Counted from the stretch's first letter, positions 27,091-40,968 are shown. The stretch: DNA of 64,000 bases from Prunella strophiata (GCA_036583965.1 JAZBQD010000017.1:23346385-23410384), one strand, 5' to 3'. Notes: generated from the letters alone by a model not told the origin. Numbers and translations: made by a program.

Positions 27091-27813
27091 TAACTGTGTT
27101 AGTTTAAGCAGGTCCTTAATAAAATGGTTTAACTGCTATGTTGCTTTCACTTTTGCAGGGAGACAGGGCTGATGGCAGCACAGGAAGAACAATAATATCT
27201 TCACTTAAAGGAAGAGTACTGCCAGAAACTTCACCAAAATCAGGCTGAGTTCAATTCTGGATGACAGGTGAGTATGACACTACAGTGTGAGCCTCACTAA
27301 ATTCTACATTTCAGTCCTTCAGAGGTGAGAAGGAGCCTCAGCTCATGCTCAGCATGGGCTTTAATAAGGCTTCTAGTGTCCAGAATCCTGGAGAGAAACC
27401 TTGAGGACCACTATCTCATTGCCAGATTGAGCAGGCATCTACTATTTTCACACCTTCTTATACAGTTATGTATAGCTTCATTATCCTTCCTTACTTCCTC
27501 CAAATGAGTTTTGCAATGAATTCAAAATGACATAACACTGATAGGCAAAGAAAAATCCCTGAGCTTAGAGGGAAAAGAAACAGGAATGGGGCTGGGAAAA
27601 CTAGATTTTAACATGATGGGCTTAGTGCCTTAAGTGGATCTGATAATTATTAATGTATAAGTTTGTTTCTTAGATTCAAACATTTAAATACAATTTTGTC
27701 TTATACCCTTGTGTATTTATTACAAAAACTCAGAAAGGATCTTTTGTTAGAAAGATTTTGGTCAGAAAAAGAGTTCAGGAAACCAGTTTTTTCCAAGGGA
27801 ACACATCTTACTT

Positions 27814-27952
27814 TAAGATTGGTTCATCTGGTTAAGCATGTTGCTAATAAAGCTGCAGTTGTGGGTTTGATCCCTGTGTAGGCCATTCACTTAAGAGTTG
27901 GACTTGATGACCCTTGAGGCTCCCTCCCAACTCAGAATGTTCCATGATTCCA
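27814..27952 (+). mobile_element. tRNA-Ile-derived SINE with CR1-like tail (TguSINE1-like)
   Basis: The first 70 nt look like a decayed tRNA-Ile: CTAATAA in the anticodon-loop position, a B-box GGTTTGATCC at 27864-27873 and a 3' GGCCA. It is followed directly by TTCACTTAAGAGTTGGACTT and a CR1-style tail ending near CATGATTCC. This head-tail arrangement is that of the SINE family described in zebra finch, which points to a passerine host. The family name is from memory. Confidence 0.78.
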
Positions 27953-29784
27953 CTTTTGCCTCAGGAAATTGCCATGCCCCACATGGGTCTATCAGTTCAA
28001 CAAATCCCTTTTCTCCCTGGTAAACAGTATAGAAAGGAAGAGCAAGCAATGGACCTACTGCAGAAGGATGAACATATAAATTTGTATGCACATATATAAA
28101 ATACAGGACCATGTATGACAACCATTTGATGTCTGTAAAAGTTCTACTTGCTGAACCTCATACTATCAAACCTAACCCACTGCTTAGTGTGACAGCTGTC
28201 AAGCTGCTCACACATGAGAAACTCACTGTATTTACCAGGTTTAGCTGTGGGGATTTTTTAAAGCAGACTGGCATGTATGAATCAAACAACTGTTGAAATA
28301 TAAGTCTCCATGGACACATGCGTATCTAATGCATGTAGGGAGTGAAGACATTTTCTAGACATCATTGACAGACCAACTGAACATGAAACTTTAACTTTCT
28401 GAAAAAGCCTTTGGAACAGATTCAAAGCAGCATCTTAGAGGTACTTTTGTCCTGTGACTTCTATGGCAACAGGCTGTGTCCTGCCTAGCACAGCAGGAAC
28501 TGAAATCTGACATTATCTAACAGCTATTTATCAGCCTATATAAAATGAACTGACGTGGTTAACTTGACCTACACAAACCTACAATCAAGAAAATTGGAAT
28601 ACGTTTTACTCTTAAATACAGCACAGGTGACCAGCAAATGCTGTAGTGCTGTGCTGGAGTGCAGTCATGGGTCAATATCTACCTAAGAAATGTATTTTAG
28701 TGTTCTGCTGAATGATTTCTGGAATATGGTGTCCACTATCAGTTTTGACATTTTTGAGAGTGAAAAATCAGTTCGGCTAAAGGAAACATAGCTGAAATTC
28801 ACATGTTCATGAATGACATTCTCAGAAGCTATTGTCACTTACTTTAATCTTACAAATTGTACAATAAAATTTTTCGTACAAAGTTTAGTCACACTTACAG
28901 CTGTTGAACTTTATTCCAATAGCATCTACTAAAATACAGAAATTATATATTTCTCAATAGTTTCTTTCTCTTTTCTCTAGTCAGACAAACAGCACACTCT
29001 CTATATTTCATCTGTATTAGCTGACTTCCAAGGAGAAGCCTGGTAATGTATGCAGTTCTTTATATTTTACATTCTTCTTTCGTCTCCAATGACCAGGGTT
29101 AAGCAAGAGAATCAACATTATAAGACAGACAATGAAATCTTTGCTTCAAGCTGGCATACAGAATTTCTTAACTTTGTTTTCCTGGGATTAATACTGTTTA
29201 TCTTTAAAGTGCAATACAAGGAGCACTACATGCTTCTGAACCTAAAATTACTCTTATTAGTCACATCTCTGAAGTTATGTAACAACTGAGACTGTGTTGT
29301 AATAAAATTCAAGCAATGCTGAAGGACTATAAAGTCAGAAACCATTTGCTGTGTGGATGGCTAATAGAAAAATAGCAGCTGCATTTCCATAGCTGCTGAG
29401 GTCTCTCCTCTTCCTTGATAATCATCTGCTTTTCCAAAATGTACAGGGATTTTTTACCAGTTACCAGCAAATAAGGAAAAGACTGTTTCCTTGGTACTTC
29501 TCTGTCCATAATTCTGTATTTCTCAGTGCACAGATATTTAGCTAGTAACTTAGAAATTCCTAGGATTTTAAGCATAATATCTGTATAGTACTGAAAACAG
29601 AATATATGAATGTGAGGATAGCGTACTGAGAACAGATCACTAACGTTAGGTCTGGTTAAATATTCTCTAGTTGCTGGAAAAACTCTGCACTTCCATGTTG
29701 ACCCCCTTCAATAGTTACTTTCCACAGGTTTTACTTGTGTTGTATCACACAACAGCAGGAGATATCCAGCCATGATTTACAGGC
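27953..29784. other. Non-coding stretch
   Basis: AT-rich, no recognised feature. Confidence 0.65.
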
Positions 29785-30165
29785 TTCCAGGAGCTTTCCT
29801 GGATGCCAAGACCTTTCCAAGATGATTGTGAGCAGCCACTGCTAGGTGTCCACCAGCTCTCTCAGGACTCATGGATGTATTCCATCAGGACCAATGAACT
29901 TATACAGATCATTGTATAGATGTCCTCTAACCCTATTGTCCTTGACCGAGGGAAAATCTTCCTTCCAATATTTCTGTACCCTGTTCTCCTGGGTCAGAGA
30001 TTCTTAAGGGCTGCTCTTGTCAGGGAAGACTGATGCAAAGATGGCATTCAGTAACTCTACCTTCCCTGCTTCCTCTTGCTTAGTAGCATGCCTGTCATTA
30101 TCCTTTGCTTTCTTCTTGTTATTGATATATTTGACAACCATTCATTATATTAAAGACCATTCATT
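29785..30165 (-). mobile_element. Internal CR1 LINE fragment
   Basis: Shows the reverse complement of the CR1 ORF2 region (CATGGATGTATTCCATCAGGACC, abbreviated here; then GACTGATGCAAAGATGGCATTCA and CATTCAGTAACTCTACCTTC as short landmarks within). No 3' terminus is present. It may derive from the same kind of insertion as the 25.6-27.1-kb copy. Recognition is from memory of the consensus. Confidence 0.65.
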
Positions 30166-31369
30166 TCAATAACATTATTCTGAACTTCATTAACAGAAAA
30201 ATATAGCTCTAACACTTATGGGTGGTAAGGTTTTTTACATCCCCTGCTTAGCAATTCATCCTCACAAGAGCAACAGAGGAAAAAACACCAGCCCCAGTCT
30301 AAGCAAACCAAATTCCCAGAGCAGTCTGGCTCACCAACAGGACAGCAATGGAACACCAAAGCATGGCACACCTAGGGAGGTTTAGGAATTGTCTTTGAGA
30401 TACTTGCTTTACCAAGCAATTCTTCCTCTTCTTTGGGCCAGGAAAATAGAGAGCCAAAGGACTTTCTAATGGGTGTTTTTGTAGAAAAATATACATTCAT
30501 AAAGGTACTGGATAGAAGACACTGATGTTATTGTCATGTCATGTTACTCCATTTGGCAACATCATCTGGAATAAGAACGTTTGGTACTGGACCTATATTT
30601 GTTTCTGATGAAGTATATGTTCCTTATTTAGTATATTTTCCTATTTAGTGTAGTCTACTGAAACTGCTGCAGTTTAACTCTACAAAAATTCCATGAAAAA
30701 GGAGAACTTCTAAACCATTGCCTCTGTTTTTTAGTTTGTGGGGTTTGGGGTTTTTTTTGTCTGTTTTGGTTTGGTTGGTTGGTTGGTTTTATTGTCTGAG
30801 GAACCTTTACTGCATAATAACCAGTTTGCTTTTGGGTCATGTAAGCTCCCTCAGCTTATCTTTCAACAGTGAGCCAGCAAAGAAAATGAAGGTGAGTTTT
30901 TCACTCTTCCATCAGACATGGGCGACATGAGCTACCTAATTTGAGTACAGAGTTCTCATGGTGTGAATTATGTTGCAAAGCACAAAGAAACTGAGGAAAT
31001 CAGAGTTTTTGCAGTTAGCCTTGATCCCCTTAGGACTGTGAACAGTTTTCACCAGTGGGGATGGTCTGGTGGTTTCCACAGGGACTGCAGAACTGGCCAC
31101 CTTGGGCGTGTTCCTGAGCACATCTACCAGCCAAACCTGGCACGAACTGAGCTTTGTGATTCCTTTTTCATCTCTGCAGCTCACCCAGCCCTTTACAAAC
31201 TAAGGCAATCAGCACTTCCACATGGTAGGCAGGGAAGAGGCCTCAGCAGCTGTTAGGACACGCTGATAAAAGTGCAAGGGGAGGGCTAGATGGGGGACAG
31301 CTGCAGGCGAGGCAGCCAGACAGCTGGAACTTCCCAGAAGGGCAGTGCTGCCCTGCTGAGGAGAACACT
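30166..31369. other. Left flank of the CpG island
   Basis: Contains a T/G-rich tract at 30726-30789. Overlapping frames at 30936-31256 on both strands lack any support as exons, but if the island drives a leftward transcript its first intron would start here. Confidence 0.5.
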
Positions 31370-31640
31370 AGGAGGACGAGAGCGGAGTGCCGATGCCGGG
31401 AGCCCGCCGCACCCACCGCCCCGCGGCCCTGCCCCGCCCGCCGCCATCTTCCCGCGCCCCCTCAGGCCGCCATCTTGCCCCGGGCGCGGCGGGCGGCGCG
31501 CGGGCCGGGGGCGCCACCTGGCGGCGCGCGCGGGGAGCGCCGTGAGGGGAGCGCGCGGGCCGGAGGCGGCCCTGGCGGGCGAGCGGCGGCCGCGCGTCCG
31601 CGTTACTGCAATAAGTGCAGTGTCTGCGGGAAGCAACATC
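31370..31640. promoter_or_regulatory. CpG island, orphan promoter candidate
   Basis: A sharply bounded GC- and CpG-dense block sits in otherwise AT-rich DNA; it is the only one in the window. It contains two copies of the YY1 motif GCCGCCATCTT (31440-31450 and 31466-31476) and a CTCF-like site. On the minus strand these read AAGATGGCGGC, and the second fits the TISU initiator CAAGATGGCGGC exactly (31477-31466). That orientation favours leftward transcription. The TISU ATG (31473) meets a stop after three codons; the next ATG (31447) opens a 53-codon frame to 31286 starting MAAGGAGPRG, with a possible GTGGGT donor after it. No further exon is recognised to the left. It could also act as a distant upstream promoter for the gene at 47 kb, as a lncRNA promoter, or both ways. 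Confidence 0.75.
31511..31526 (-). promoter_or_regulatory. CTCF-like binding site inside the CpG island
   Basis: On the minus strand the sequence reads CGCCGCCAGGTGGCGC, which agrees with the CTCF core (CCRCCAGGKGGC-type) at essentially all core positions. It was found by eye; occupancy is not shown. Confidence 0.5.
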
Positions 31641-34600
31641 GCCCGTGATCGTAGGTGATTTTAAATTAAGTGTTTTGTGACAAACAACGGGCTTTAGTTT
31701 GGGCTTAGCAGGTGGCTCTTGCAGATTTCTGTAAGCACCACTTACTCCTGGACTCCTGGAAACAGAGCAGTAACTCCCGAGTTCTGGCTCCCATATCAGG
31801 CGTAGCTTCAGTTGTTTGGATTGGAGTATTTCAGCTGTCATTCCGTCAGAAAAAAAAAAAAAAAAAAAAAAGTCCTGCTGAGGAAACCAAGAAACTAGTC
31901 CTGGAAATCAGGTGATTTTGGCATGATTGGTAAATTCTTGGAAGGCATTTCTGGATTTTTCAAATGTAGTTGTTAGGCATTCCCTGGAAAGCCTGATCTA
32001 CCATGTAGCAAGTTCAACATTTTGCATATTTTTGAAAATTTTTCCTTGTTATTTTTTTCCTGAAAAGTAAGGAAATCAGTCTGCTTTGTTTTACTTTGTT
32101 TTGTTTGGACAAATAATTTGCCTTCTTAATTTTTTATTACCAAATTTCTGTGGTGACGCAGCTCCTAATTTTGTTGGCTTGTGATGTGTTCTTCATCTGG
32201 CATTGTCACTGAAAGAAAAAAGGCTGTGCGACACGCACATCGCTCCCAGCTATTTAATCAGACGTGGTACTGCATCTCTAAGCAGCCCAGTGCCCTTAAG
32301 AATCTGGGCTGTTAAGAATTATGTGAATAGTTAACATTTGCCTCATGGGTACTTTAAGGTACTCCTGCTAACAATCTTGCAGGCATCACATTGATTAAAG
32401 AAGCAATGAATTATAAGAATTTTTTATCCACCGCAGAGGTGTTTTTTTTTTTGTTTGGTTTTTTTTTTTTTTTTTTTTTTTTAAATTAGATTTCTCTCAT
32501 TAAAGTTCTCAAGAGCTGCATTTATTGGAAAGAACTGCATTTGTATTTGGGTTTCTGTAGGGTGATTTTTTTTTTCTGTTTTAATCCTGAGATGCTTGGT
32601 GTCACCAAAATATGTTGGTTATGCTTATTTTTCCTTCTCCAATATTTTGTATTTCTCAGTCGCTACAGAAGATGGACTTTATTTACTTATTGGGTGGTGT
32701 GTTATGTGTAAAAACCTCCCAATGGATATGATTTTGTATCCACTTTTACATATGTCTGCTAGAACTGCACAAATTTTATTTTATGATTCCTTGTTTGCAT
32801 TTTTTAATGAAATAATTTTTATCTCACTGTCTGCAATGGCTTTATTGACTGTTACTATTGCAAACCTCCATGGAGAAATTTTAGTTCCTTGCGTTCTTCC
32901 CAATGAGAAAATACAAGTAGCAAGGGACTAGAATAAGGTGTCACGTCAGTGAGAGCTGGAAGTGCTGTTGATTCAGAATACCAAGAAAGTTAGTGGACCT
33001 CTGTAAATGAGACCAAAAGAGAAAATTTCCTCGTAATTTTCAAGTGCTCAAGCTATGCAGAATTCCAATCTGTTTCAGCACAAGCTTCTTGCTGCCTGAG
33101 GACTGAATTAATACTCTCACCAGGTCTCCTTGTGGTCTGGTAAAGCAGGAAAGAGAGTTTGTTCTTAATTCAGCACTGCTCACAGTGTGAAATTTCTTCT
33201 TAAAAAGCAAGACCCAGAATTGATATGAAATTACTAAGTAATACAGCATCTGGAGCAAAGAGGACTCTTGGAAAATGTCTAGGACTGCAGCTTGAGCTCT
33301 TGTAGGGAAAAAAATGGTGTGTTTCACAGGCACTAAAAACTGGCTTCTAGAAAGGAGTACAAATAGATAAGGACAAACACTTATTATCTGTGCAATTAAT
33401 ACCCTAGCTGGAAGCAAACCCACCTGATTTAAAATCAATATGGAGATCCCAGAAGTTGAATGTTTTGCTAAGAAGCTCTGGCATTTGAACTAATTTTTTT
33501 AGAAAAGGAGCAAAGGTATTGTACTGCATACTGAATTATGTTTAATGCCAACTCGCAACATCTGTCTATAAACAAACACACATGCATGCCTCTATAAGGA
33601 GTCCTATTTATTCTTATTGTTACTCTTGCTCTATAGTGTGACTAATTCTTAATGTGTTGTTGCACATAGTTTCTAGAGAATAAAATCAAGGGTCAAATAC
33701 ATAGTAATTTTTTACAATTCATGAGGATTTCTAACCTGAACATTTCCTTGCAACACTTGCATTGAATACTAAAGTTTTCTTATGAATTTTAAAAACTTCA
33801 GTGTGCAAAGACATTTTACAGTTATATAACATATCTCACCTTAGAACTGAGCAGCTAATACAGCTCAGCATCAGTCAAACCTTTGTAACATATCTTTTCT
33901 TAATATCTAGTTTATGATTTAGTCATTACCCTGCAGCCTTTCTTCAGAAACAGGAAAGTTGAAGGGCAAAGTTCAGCAAATTACACTAACATAGAGCAGA
34001 TCTAGGACGGAGTTGGAACTGTTTCTCTGGTGGGCTGACCATTAATATTATATTAGTACTATGTCATCTGCATTTTCAAGTTGCAGAAAGTCTTGGATGT
34101 GGCCCACCAGACCATTTGAAATCTGTGCTAATAAAGATACCAGTTTCCTTTAGGTTTTCACTTGGAGCATTTTAGTTTCAGTCACCTGAGTCAGTGGTAA
34201 CAGCCTCTGGATATGTTATTTCCCACCTCTCTGTTTCTTTTCCCCAATGAGTTTTGCTCTGTTCACGTTTAAAGACTTCTCTTAGTTATAAACTGTGACA
34301 GACACCTCAACTGAGACTAGGATATGAAGTTTCTAAGCTTGAGTTTTTGAAATGGCAGTCCTAGGGATTGAAATACCAGGATGATTTAGTTACAAAAAAA
34401 AGGAAGCCTGTTATTGCAAAGAAAGCGGAGCTTCCTTTGCAAGAGTGTTGAGGTCTACTTGTGGTAAATCAGCATCAGGCATTTAAAAGTCCTAATTTAA
34501 GTAACTATCCTAAGTAAGTTTATGTTAAATGTCTGCATGAGTGCAGTAAACGGCCTCCTTGACATTGTTTCAGGAGGGATTTAGTAGAATTGTACTACTA

Positions 34601-37600
34601 TCATCAAACTATGCTTATAGAGAGGTATAACATGCCATAACACAGTTTCAATAGAAGCCAAATTACTACCCTTTCCAAGTACTGTTGTTTTCTGTAATTA
34701 AATGTGATAAGTCTGAGCTGTTCTGTTTTTTGTTTTTTTTTTTTTTTTTTTTTTTTGTTTGTTTGTTTGTTTTTTTTTTTTCTTCTGGGACAAAGGATTT
34801 CTTCTGTTTGTTTTCAAAAAACAACTCTGATGCCCTAGGAACTTCAAAGCAAATCAAATTCCTGCCTCATCTAGTTAATGAAATTGCTCTCATTTTTAGA
34901 GATACCCCAGCACTTCCTAGATCCCCTGTAAATTCACTTTCTATTAAAGAAAGAATCAGACACATATATCCCTTCCACTAGTCCCCATCTCCTAGAACTC
35001 ATTTTCCTAATTTCTGCAGAAAATAGCACTTAGAGGAGGTGCTGCTGACAACCTATTAAGCAGGTTAAGTCCCTCTTTTTCTTGCTCTTTTTCCCAGCTA
35101 AATGAAACAATTTAAGAAGAATGTATGAGTGAAACTCACGAGACCTGAGCCAAAAATGGAGGTGCTTTAAAAGAAAAGGCTTTTGGGTTAGAAAAATACA
35201 GTCAAGTCAATTTTGGAAGTACTTTTAATCACATTTTGAAAGAGAGTGAAAAAAATGCTGAGAAGAAAATTTAGTTAATCCTGGCAATTGTGATAGGCTA
35301 TATTTCCCCCATAATTTAGCAGAGTAATGAAGTCCAACTGTTAATAAAAAAAGAATTTAGAAAGTCATTAAGTATTTGTAGTGGTATAGTGATGCATCTG
35401 GGGCAACTCTGACAAAACTGGAGTAGGAAACAATTCTCAAGGTAGATGGTTGAAATATTCTTTTATGCTGAATGCCTGATGTAGTCTAGGGAAGGAAAAA
35501 TTCAGATAACAGTTCTGAAACCAGCACTAGCTAAAGGCTTTTGAGCCCAGATGGGCCCAGTAGAAGGGCCCAATGGAAACTGAAATGTTTCATCATTCTG
35601 ATTTGTCTGAATCCTATAAATCTATTATAATACAATTTTTTTTTTTTTTGCTTATAATTTATTCTTGATATCAATTTTCTTTCATTCAATACTGTGATGA
35701 AACCAGAGTGAAAAAATTGTTTCTAAAGAATTCCCCTTCTTGGTGATGTTTCTTTTGTATGGCTCTAACCATGAGTATTGCCACCTTTAAGAAGTGGGAA
35801 TTCTTGCCACCAAGGCAGAATGGAGGTTCTACAGCAACAGTAAATGAATGTCACATATGCAGAATTATGTTTGTGATTCCTGCTATACTAGGACTAAAGA
35901 AGTTAAATACATGTATTCTTGAATTAACTAAAAGTATTAATAGAAGAGCAACTTCTTGGCCAACGAAAACACTACAAAACAGACTACGTTAAGAATGGTA
36001 AAACTTATCCTGGCTAAATCAAAGATTTTGGACTTTCAAAAAATCATTACAGAGAAGTGTTAAAATTATATCTGTAAAAATGTTTCATTACCAGAGTTTC
36101 CCACTATATTAGTCATGCATGATCATTGTCATCTTTGTTCACAATTTTGATTTTTCTCTACGTATCAGGTGGAAACTTGTATTGCTCTTTTGCATTGCTT
36201 AAAGCACATATAATACAGCTTGCTTGAATTCTGACAGTTTGTATGACAGCTGAGATTTCTGTTGTAACAACATGGGTCTTTTTCACTATTTCTTGAAGTT
36301 CTCAGACAAGACAATTCTTTCAGCACACCCTAAAGAAAATGGGAGACTGCATTCACTACAGAAGGCAGCAGTAACAAATATTGCTGACCATTCTCATGTA
36401 AGACAGAGATGATGTGCTTAATGGCATTACAAGGTAAGTCAAGACATGCTTGGCTCCTGTCATTTTTCATTTCATACATCTAATGAAGAGTAAATACGTG
36501 TGTGTATAAATAGATGTCTCCCAGTTATGAGTACCACTCCCCCCCATTCCTAGCAATGAAGATTCATTTTTCCTTTTAGGTCCTTTTGTCCTTCTCAACT
36601 AAAGGAGACCAAACTGATGATTGACACCATTTATTGGGGGGTGGGGGGAGGGCAGTGAACTCTGCCCTTCTACCTTCTTCCTTGCTTGCCTATCAAGGGC
36701 CCTCCTGCATAAATTCTCATTGCTGCTCCCAGTACTTAAGGAATCGAGATATCACAAGGCCATTGAATGCCAGCAGCATTCAACAAATCTGTTGTCTCTC
36801 AGCTAGTTCCATTTCACAATCCAGATTACCAGTCAGAAAAAAAGGAGACAGTGGGGCAGAGCACTTGGAGTATGTCTGCATCACATCAAGGCCATTTTCA
36901 GCCCAAAAATCTAGTGAAACACGTTTGTTCAACACAGAGGTACAAGGACTTTCTCACTGTGAGATGCCAGGCAAACATTTCTTCTGACAGCTCTGCTGTG
37001 TGATCCTGCTGCTTCTTCTTGCTGCCCTGTATACTCTTTACTCCTTTAACCACAAACATTTCTGCTATTTAAATCCTTCTAGAATGCATATAATCTGTGG
37101 AACTGCTGGTCATCCAACTCATTAGACAACTCTAAAATAAATTTTCTTTCCCTCTTTCTTCTTCCCAGGCAGTAACATTTATACTTTAAAACTGTTGCTG
37201 GGCAGACTTATCAAAGCTGGCTAACTCAGGTTTCTGCACACAATTACCAAACATATATTACAATGGTCCATATATGGTGTGAGTGTATTATATTGTTTTC
37301 TTATATATTGTGACTACTTCTTTAAACAAAAGTGCCTCCCAAACAGACAAGATTAGATTGAGAAGTGTTGCTTCTTGAGAAGGCTAAAGTCTGGCCCAGT
37401 GACTACATGTTGTGTACATAGAGTAATGGAGTAAAATGGTGCTGCTACTGGTAGATCATGTTAATTTCATGGGTGGAACTGAAGGTAATCTCAGATTTCA
37501 TTAAGGGATAAGAGAATACTCTTATTGGGAGTAGAAATATCAGGTTTTGATCCTAGTCATTATGATCCCAGTCATAATTCACAGAGGTGTAGCTATTTCA

Positions 37601-40600
37601 TAGAATCTTACTGTCTCAGATTTGGCAGGGAGAGGGTGTTGAAGCAGAAGGAGGTGTAAGCTGGTCTGAGAATGAAACTTATGTGTTGGGTATTTATTAA
37701 ACCACTCAGAGGAAACAAAAATAAACACTGATTTATTTAAGAGAATGATCTTCTTCTGTTTACCCAAAGCCACACAAGTAATTTTCTCTTCAGCTTTATG
37801 CTAGCCACAGCTTCCCAATAGAATTCCAATTTAAATCTCTTACATAATCAGAGCACTTTCAGGGGAGAATTTGACCCTGAGGGAGGCAGAACTGGATAGA
37901 CTTGCTAATAGTCATGTGATAAAAATAGTCTTTTCATTAGCCCTTCATGAAGTGCGGAGATTGCCTTGAAACATGCCCCAGCTAGTATCAGAAATAGCTA
38001 GCCCAGAGATGAAAAGCATCCTTGTGCTCAAATGAAAAGGGAAAAGAAGACCCTAAGATATCCTATGACAGTCTCCCTAATGAGTTTCTCACAGGTCACC
38101 ATTTAAAATGGCATCCATTTCTCACCATCACAAAAGTACTGGAGTACCCTGGAAATTCAGGTTCTCATGCAACCTTTCTCCCCTTAAATGCAGAATACAT
38201 TAGCATCAGTTGCATTTCAGGGTCCACAGAAATTAGTCCCCTACAGCCCATGTGTTTATATGCAAAAAGAAAAATGAAAAAGTCTCATGATCCCTGGGAA
38301 GCAAAACTTCAGGAGTTGAGAAAAGAGCAGTTTCTTTCCTGGTTTTCCCTATACTGCATATCTAGTTCACCTACCCTGTCTGCAGGTAGCCTGGTTCTTT
38401 AATTCCCTGTTTGACAGTGGTAGGAGATTTATCCTACTTCACACTTGGAGAGTTAAGAATTTTCTGTATTGCTCTTCCAAACATGTTACTTGCATCTCTA
38501 AACTTTTCCATGAAGTATGGAGCAGTTTATGCAGGTTCCATGGGATATAAAGACTAATAAGGTAGGCTTTTTCTTCCCACTGAAGTACTGAGAACAAAAT
38601 ATATGTAAGTTAAAGGTCATCTCCTCTTAATGGAATAAGCACCTGGGGCATGCGAAGAAGATATGCCTCATCATTTTAATGACTAGTGAAAGAGTGATAT
38701 TATCATCCAATACACCACTTGGTCATGGTCAAGCATTAACAAAAACTTATCAGTGGTAAAACATTAAAGTGCCAATATATATTTTATAAAAATATCTAAA
38801 ACCACAGCCCAAATCAAGCAGATACTTTGAAGTGAGGGTGTGATGTGAAACTGGATATGAAACTAAATCAGTTAAAATACTGTTCATTTTAAAATACTAC
38901 TGAAACCACTGATAATCCAAAGATAGTGATAATGTCTCTGTTTGAAGTTAATGATGTATAGAATTCTGTCCTGTCTTGATAAACTTCTAGTGAAACAGAA
39001 GGTATGAAAATATTATCTTGTTTGTAAAGAGTAAGTCCTTTACAAAAATCCATATTTGCAATTAGAAATAGTTTGGCAAAAGATACTGTAAGAGGGATAT
39101 CTCTGTGAGGTTTCAAGCAAAGCATTTACATTTTCCTTTCTGGCTAGAATTGCAAAATTTTTATTGAAAACTTACTCCTGAACATTATTTTTATTTATTT
39201 TTATTTATTTTTAATACTTACAAGTTTTTTTTTTTCCTCCAGCATTATAGCTGAGGTATCCTTGTCATTGAGCAAGGACAGAGCGCTCCACAAGGCAGGG
39301 ATATCCAAGCAGCAAGGCAAACAGAGTGCCATCACCCCAAAAAGAGCCAGGTCTACAGTGCCAGAGGAGGGCAGTCATGACAGGTCTGTAGATAGTCTTC
39401 AGCCAAAAGTGGAGGTTAACAGATGAATACATGGTGATAAGATAAATTCAAGGTCAAGTCAGGAGGTTCCTAGCCAGATGTGGGCATAGATATGATATAG
39501 CTCTGGCAGAAAACAAGTGTGAGAGCCCAGCCTAAAAGCAGATCCTGGAGAAAATGAGGAGTCCCTGCAAGGGCTTCTCAGGCAACACCTGCATGTGGCT
39601 TCATGGCTGGAGAGCTGCGCTGTCCGTGTGGGCCATGAGAGCAGGCGGGTAGCTTCCAGGAGAGAGGGGCCTGCTCAGGGAGCATAGCTGCTTATAACCC
39701 ATGTCAGGATTGTGTTTCCTTTTTATTACTGGCTTTACACATAATACATAACAATTAGATATTTTTTGAGAACTAAGTATCAGCAAGCTGTGTGGAGATT
39801 CAGTGGATATCAGGCCTCTGGTTGCTATTTATGTATTTGAAAATCTCCTTTTGGAATTTTAAAAACCTGGGAATTATTTTATAAAAACTAAATTATAAAG
39901 GAAGTGAGGGGTCTGGAAGAAATGTATAAGATAAGAAGATACAGCTCAACTCCTAACTAGTATTTGACAGCAGAGCACTGAAATACTTTATGGTAGAATC
40001 ATCTGACATATCATGTGTCTTGCCAACCAGACTACAGTAGAAATCATTAAAGACTCCTCTTTGGAGTATACTCTCTGAAGGGAGAGGGATATGAAAAAAC
40101 AAGAGAACAAGCAATTAGCAGTAGACCTAGACAATATAAAATTGAGCTAGTGGAAAATAAAATTCCTCTTTATAAATACGACTTCATATGCTCACATTTC
40201 TCCTTGCAGTAGGTTCTCAAGTTTTCCATTCTGGAACTAGCACATCATTGGGAAAAGCAAAGACATGTGCCAGGGATTTCAGTTGAAGTGAGGCTGAGCC
40301 CTAAATCAGATGGTAGTTGCATGTGGCTACAAAGGATACCTTATTTTATTCCCAGCAAGTATGTCACATCAGGTATTTAGGTTTCAAATAAAACCAGTTC
40401 TATTTTCTGTCTTTTCCTTTCAGTTACTGTTTGAGTCACTATTTCTTCTGTCAAAACTATAATGCAAGTGGTAAATTGATCTCTGGGTAAAGAAGTTCCT
40501 GACTGCCCAATGTTTTCTGACAGAAGAAAGACATGTCTGACTTCAGCAGCAAAAGCAATGTACCTAAAGAACCAGAGAATCCTGAATAGCAGAGAAATCT

Positions 40601-40937
40601 TTTCAGGTTCAGTAGCATACAAAAATCTTCTTCTCCCACTAGACTACTTCTGTCAGCTAGTCAGTCACAAAACATTCTACAAAGTGGCATTATGCCAAAC
40701 AAAGTTTACTCCACTGGAGGCACAGATTAAAAAAGTTCATTGAGACAAAGTCTCCATCAGCAGAAAGACTGTGATGTTAAAGACAGATTTTTATGTTTCT
40801 CTGTAACTGACATTTTTTTAAATTACAGGATGAGAGTGCTTGCATGGTAGTGATCTCAGGCTGCATTTGCAATCACTTGTTTGCATGCAAAACTCCAAGG
40901 ACAGAGTGTTAATCTACAGTTGAAATATCTGTTCTAC

Positions 40938-40968
<31 letters not shown>

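Noticed and set aside
31290..31841. Long reading frames on both strands across the CpG island
   Set aside because: Arg/Ala/Pro/Gly-rich composition is what GC-rich DNA yields by chance. Only the minus-strand start context is of interest and is reported as such.
32596..32931. 111-codon plus-strand reading frame downstream of the CpG island
   Set aside because: It has Phe/Leu/Ile-rich composition typical of AT-rich DNA, no recognised family and no splice or promoter support close by.
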